Positions 5,516 through 7,158 of a stretch of 7,158 nt of DNA are shown piece by piece. The stretch's first letter is position 1. Every line of letters starts with the position of its first letter. Below the pieces are notes generated by a model, which worked only from the letters and a program-made list of their open reading frames with translations, made no database searches and was not told where the DNA came from. This DNA comes from CAYIGN01 sp964363055 (GTDB lineage: Bacteria; Patescibacteriota; Minisyncoccia; Sungbacterales; HO2-52-23): NCBI GenBank assembly GCA_964363055.1, contig CAYIGN010000037.1, forward strand, positions 1-7,158, in the 5' to 3' direction. The translations under genes and the position numbers were made by a program.

Positions 5516-5555
5516 AAAACACCACGGCTGCCTTCTGGGGCAGCCGTGGTGTTTT
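5516..5555 (+). terminator. Strong hairpin terminator, likely bidirectional
   Basis: A perfect 17-bp stem, AAAACACCACGGCTGCC (5516-5532) with its complement (5539-5555), has a 6-nt loop (TTCTGG). The stem is GC-rich inside and ends in TTTT, and AAAA on the other side makes it usable from the minus strand too. It starts 16 nt after the response regulator stop and separates it from the converging htrA gene. Confidence 0.9.
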
Positions 5556-5562
5556 GGGCATC

Positions 5563-5746
5563 TACTGACTTTTCCACATTTGGCTTTGCGTTAAAAAATT
5601 GCCTCCTTGCGCAATCTGCTTGTTTCTCGCCTGAAAAAATCCTCAATATACTTCAAGTATATCTGCGGTTTTTTCAGGCTCCGAAACTGCGCATCTTGCG
5701 CAATTATGCAATTTTCACTTGTAAACCTAATGTGGAGAAGTCAGTA
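5563..5746. repeat. 184-bp near-symmetrical palindrome, element D
   Basis: The whole stretch is an imperfect palindrome centred at about 5654. TACTGACTT (5563-5571) mirrors AAGTCAGTA (5738-5746). CCACATT mirrors AATGTGG and AAAATTGC mirrors GCAATTTT. TTGCGCAA recurs at 5607-5614 and 5696-5703. GCCTGAAAAAA (5629-5639) mirrors 5669-5679. The tip is ATATACTT-C-AAGTATAT (5646-5662). Both ends are TA, as in elements A and B. TTTTCCACA (5570-5578) fits the relaxed DnaA box. It lies in the tail-to-tail gap after the terminator, two bases from the htrA stop. It carries no credible gene and may be an aged MITE or a structured RNA. Confidence 0.75.
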
Positions 5747-5748
5747 AT

Positions 5749-6813
5749 TTAGTGCTGTTCTTGAGTGGTGAGCACAAGCGTGTACTCCTTTCCTCCCCGC
5801 AGGATCTTCACTGGAATTTTTTGACCGAGGTCCATACCCTCGAGTATATCTTCAACGCCGGACTTCTCGTCAATTGGCTTGTGGTTGAGTTCAAGTATAA
5901 TATCGGCCTCCTGAATGCCGGCTTTGTGCGCGGCGGAGTAGGGGATAACCGCTGGCCGGCCGGGGACCCCCTCGCGCAGCACAAAAGCGCCTTGCTCCAC
6001 TGGCAGCAGGAACCGTTTCTTTAGCATGGAGTTTAGCAGAATATAACGGATGCCCAAAAATGGCCGCCGGATCCTGCCGTATTTTTTGAGTTCAGTTAGG
6101 TCGCGGCGCGCCTTGTTGATGGGTATGGCAAAGCCGATGTTTTCAGCCCCAAAGACCACGGCCGAGTTGATACCAATCGCTTCTCCGGTCAGATTGACCA
6201 GCGGCCCGCCGGAATTACCCGGATTGATGGCGGCATCGGTCTGGATCAGGCCTCTGAGCCGCTCGGAGTGCCCCTCCAGATCAGTTAGTGCGGTGATGAA
6301 GCGTGAAAGCCCTGAGATTATGCCGCCTGATACCGTATTTTGGAATTCTCCCAGGGCTGTGCCGACTGCGAGTACGGACTGACCGAGTTGGACGGCATCC
6401 GAGTCGCCCAGAGCCAGCGCCGTGAGGTCGTCACCCTCAACCTTGAGGATTGCAACGTCATTCAGAGGATCGCGCGCCAGGACATGGGCGCGGTAGGTGT
6501 CGCTGGCCGCGGTGGTTACCATGTATTCGGCATGTTGGTCGTGGACTACGTGTTTATTGGTAAGGACCAGGCTTTGATCAGCATCCACGACAAATCCGGA
6601 GCCGCCGCCGATGCGAACTTTCCCGCCCGGAGTGTGAGGCAGTTCTTCTTCGGGCGGCGGCAGATCAAGATGGTCGCCATGCGGGATCATGAGCTCCTGC
6701 GGCCGTTCGCGCAGGATCTCTTCATAATCCTTGCCAACCACGATACTCACCACCGCGGGCATTACTTTTTTGACAGCGGCTATGATTTGTTCTTCGTAGG
6801 TTGTGGGAGCCAT
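5749..6813 (-). CDS. HtrA/DegP-like S1C serine protease with PDZ domain
   Basis: The 354-aa protein has a chymotrypsin-like protease domain (about 10-240) and one C-terminal PDZ domain (about 250-350), the DegS/HtrA plan for protein quality control. The catalytic triad is complete: His88 in LTNKHVV, Asp119 in DPLNDVAIL and Ser201 in GNSGGP. The regions GGGSGFVVD (69-77), AVGTALGEFQNTVSGGIISG (149-168) and QTDAAINPGNSGGP are typical. The frame extends to an ATG at 6855, but that is only 2 bp from divergent tRNA-Arg, leaving no room for a leader. The family-like sequence begins near EEQIIAAVKKVMPAVVSI, so 6813 is chosen. With either start no signal peptide or membrane anchor is visible, unusual for this family. 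A -10-like TATGCT (6826-6831, minus) would give a nearly leaderless mRNA. Confidence 0.92.
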   Translation of the reverse strand: MAPTTYEEQIIAAVKKVMPAVVSIVVGKDYEEILRERPQELMIPHGDHLDLPPPEEELPHTPGGKVRIGGGSGFVVDADQSLVLTNKHVVHDQHAEYMVTTAASDTYRAHVLARDPLNDVAILKVEGDDLTALALGDSDAVQLGQSVLAVGTALGEFQNTVSGGIISGLSRFITALTDLEGHSERLRGLIQTDAAINPGNSGGPLVNLTGEAIGINSAVVFGAENIGFAIPINKARRDLTELKKYGRIRRPFLGIRYILLNSMLKKRFLLPVEQGAFVLREGVPGRPAVIPYSAAHKAGIQEADIILELNHKPIDEKSGVEDILEGMDLGQKIPVKILRGGKEYTLVLTTQEQH

Positions 6814-6818
6814 GTCTC

Positions 6819-6832
6819 GTATGGTAGCATAC
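6819..6832. promoter_or_regulatory. Dyad in the htrA / tRNA-Arg divergent gap
   Basis: GTATG (6819-6823) and CATAC (6828-6832) form a dyad around GTAG. It overlaps a minus-strand TATGCT, a possible -10 for htrA. It also overlaps a plus-strand TAGCAT, which with TTGTGG at 6801-6806 could weakly serve tRNA-Arg. The gap between the chosen htrA start and the tRNA is 44 bp and must hold both promoters. Assignment of either promoter is tentative. Confidence 0.3.
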
Positions 6833-6857
6833 CTTGAAGAGTAAACGCCATCCACAG

Positions 6858-6930
6858 CCCCTCGTAGTTCAACGGATCAGAATAGGGACGTCCTAAGTCC
6901 TAGATAGAGGTTCGACTCCTCTCGAGGGGG
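6858..6930 (+). tRNA. tRNA-Arg (anticodon CCT)
   Basis: The 73-nt cloverleaf has acceptor stem CCCCTCG/CGAGGGG, D stem GTTC/GAAT with one G-T pair, and anticodon stem GGGAC/GTCCT with loop GTCCTAA, giving anticodon CCT. The T stem AGAGG/CCTCT has loop TTCGACT. The discriminator is G and CCA is not encoded. Position 32 is G rather than the usual pyrimidine, which is odd but leaves U33 and the anticodon intact. It reads the rare AGG codon. Confidence 0.9.
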
Positions 6931-6960
6931 CACTTTAGAAAAAGGCAAGCGGAGAAGGAA

Positions 6961-7016
6961 GCCGCCTCGCGGAGTTTACCCCGCACCGAGCTTGCTCTGG
7001 TGCGGGGCTCGGCGGC
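6961..7016. other. GC-rich three-part hairpin between tRNAs
   Basis: Nested complementary blocks are GCCGCC (6961-6966) with GGCGGC (7011-7016), GAG (6972-6974) with CTC (7008-7010), CCCCGCACC (6979-6987) with GGTGCGGGG (6999-7007), and GAGC with GCTC at the tip. No T-run follows in either direction, so a standard intrinsic terminator is unlikely. It could be an RNA structure after tRNA-Arg or another dispersed palindrome. No reading frame across 6931-7081 looks real. Confidence 0.55.
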
Positions 7017-7062
7017 CATTTCGTATTGAATTGTGGGGGCAAAAACGAATTGGCGGTTTCGA

Positions 7063-7068
7063 TATAAA
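7063..7068 (+). promoter_or_regulatory. Possible -10 box of tRNA-Ala
   Basis: TATAAA lies 13 bp before the tRNA, the right distance for a -10. No acceptable -35 is found 16-18 bp upstream (CAAAAA at 7040-7045). Transcription from tRNA-Arg through the hairpin is an alternative. Confidence 0.3.
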
Positions 7069-7081
7069 AAGGTAGCACCAA

Positions 7082-7152
7082 GGGCCTATAGCTCAATGGT
7101 AGAGCGCGCGAATGGCATTCGCGATACCGGGGTTCAATTCCCCGTAGGTCCA
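7082..7152 (+). tRNA. tRNA-Ala (anticodon GGC)
   Basis: The acceptor GGGCCTA (7082-7088) pairs with TAGGTCC (7145-7151) and includes G3-U70, the alanine identity pair. The D stem is GCTC/GAGC with loop AATGGTA. The anticodon stem CGCGA/TCGCG has loop ATGGCAT, giving GGC. The T stem CGGGG/CCCCG has loop TTCAATT. The discriminator is A73. The CCA trinucleotide at 7150-7152 is stem plus discriminator, not an encoded tail. Confidence 0.95.
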
Positions 7153-7158
7153 TCCCCT

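Noticed and set aside
5459..5752. 97-codon plus-strand open frame across the terminator and element D
   Set aside because: It starts inside the response regulator gene in another frame, then crosses a perfect terminator and a long palindrome, so a protein is very unlikely.
6340..6837. 165-codon plus-strand open frame opposite htrA
   Set aside because: It mirrors the protease domain, whose catalytic triad and family motifs are intact on the minus strand; no start signal or family resemblance.
7150..7152. Encoded CCA end on tRNA-Ala
   Set aside because: The CC completes the 7-bp acceptor stem and A is the discriminator; the next bases are TCC.

Overview
The window is a bacterial chromosome segment centred on the replication origin. 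On the minus strand, running away from the origin, lies rpmH-rnpA-yidD-yidC. On the plus strand lie dnaA and dnaN. No recF or gyrB follows dnaN. The short YidC (243 aa), YidD with extra residues before its first conserved cysteine, a receiver-only response regulator, a compact HtrA protease and three tRNAs without encoded CCA together suggest a Patescibacteria/CPR-type organism (Parcubacteria-like). That placement is an inference from family resemblance, not a proven assignment.

Layout. 1-135: a repeat fragment and a 74-bp palindrome (element A) that runs into the end of yidC. 120-1629 (minus): membrane insertase yidC, yidD, RNase P protein rnpA and ribosomal protein L34, packed with gaps of 1-2 nt or overlap. 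1630-1850: divergent control region with a 72-bp palindromic repeat (B1), candidate promoters for both directions and degenerate DnaA-box-like sites. 1851-3239: dnaA. 3240-3503: probable oriC, with degenerate DnaA boxes followed by a (TAA)9 AT-rich tract. 3504-4604: dnaN. 4605-4947: two abutting palindromic elements, C (with a direct flanking duplication) and B2 (a longer, inverted relative of B1). 4948-5499: a good promoter, tRNA-His and a lone receiver protein, closed by a strong bidirectional hairpin terminator. 5563-5746: a 184-bp near-symmetrical palindrome (element D). 5749-6813 (minus): HtrA-like serine protease. 6858-7152: tRNA-Arg(CCT), a GC-rich three-part hairpin and tRNA-Ala(GGC).

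The genes form the usual origin-proximal set: initiator and sliding clamp for replication, and L34, RNase P protein and YidC/YidD for translation, tRNA processing and membrane-protein insertion. The RNase P protein would serve the tRNAs nearby. The most unusual aspect is the density of TIR-bounded palindromes in the gaps. There are five elements of four sequence types in about 7 kb. Four of them are bounded by TA dinucleotides, one supplies a stop codon, one probably lies in an mRNA leader and one abuts a promoter. They look like miniature inverted-repeat elements (MITEs) with no transposase visible here.
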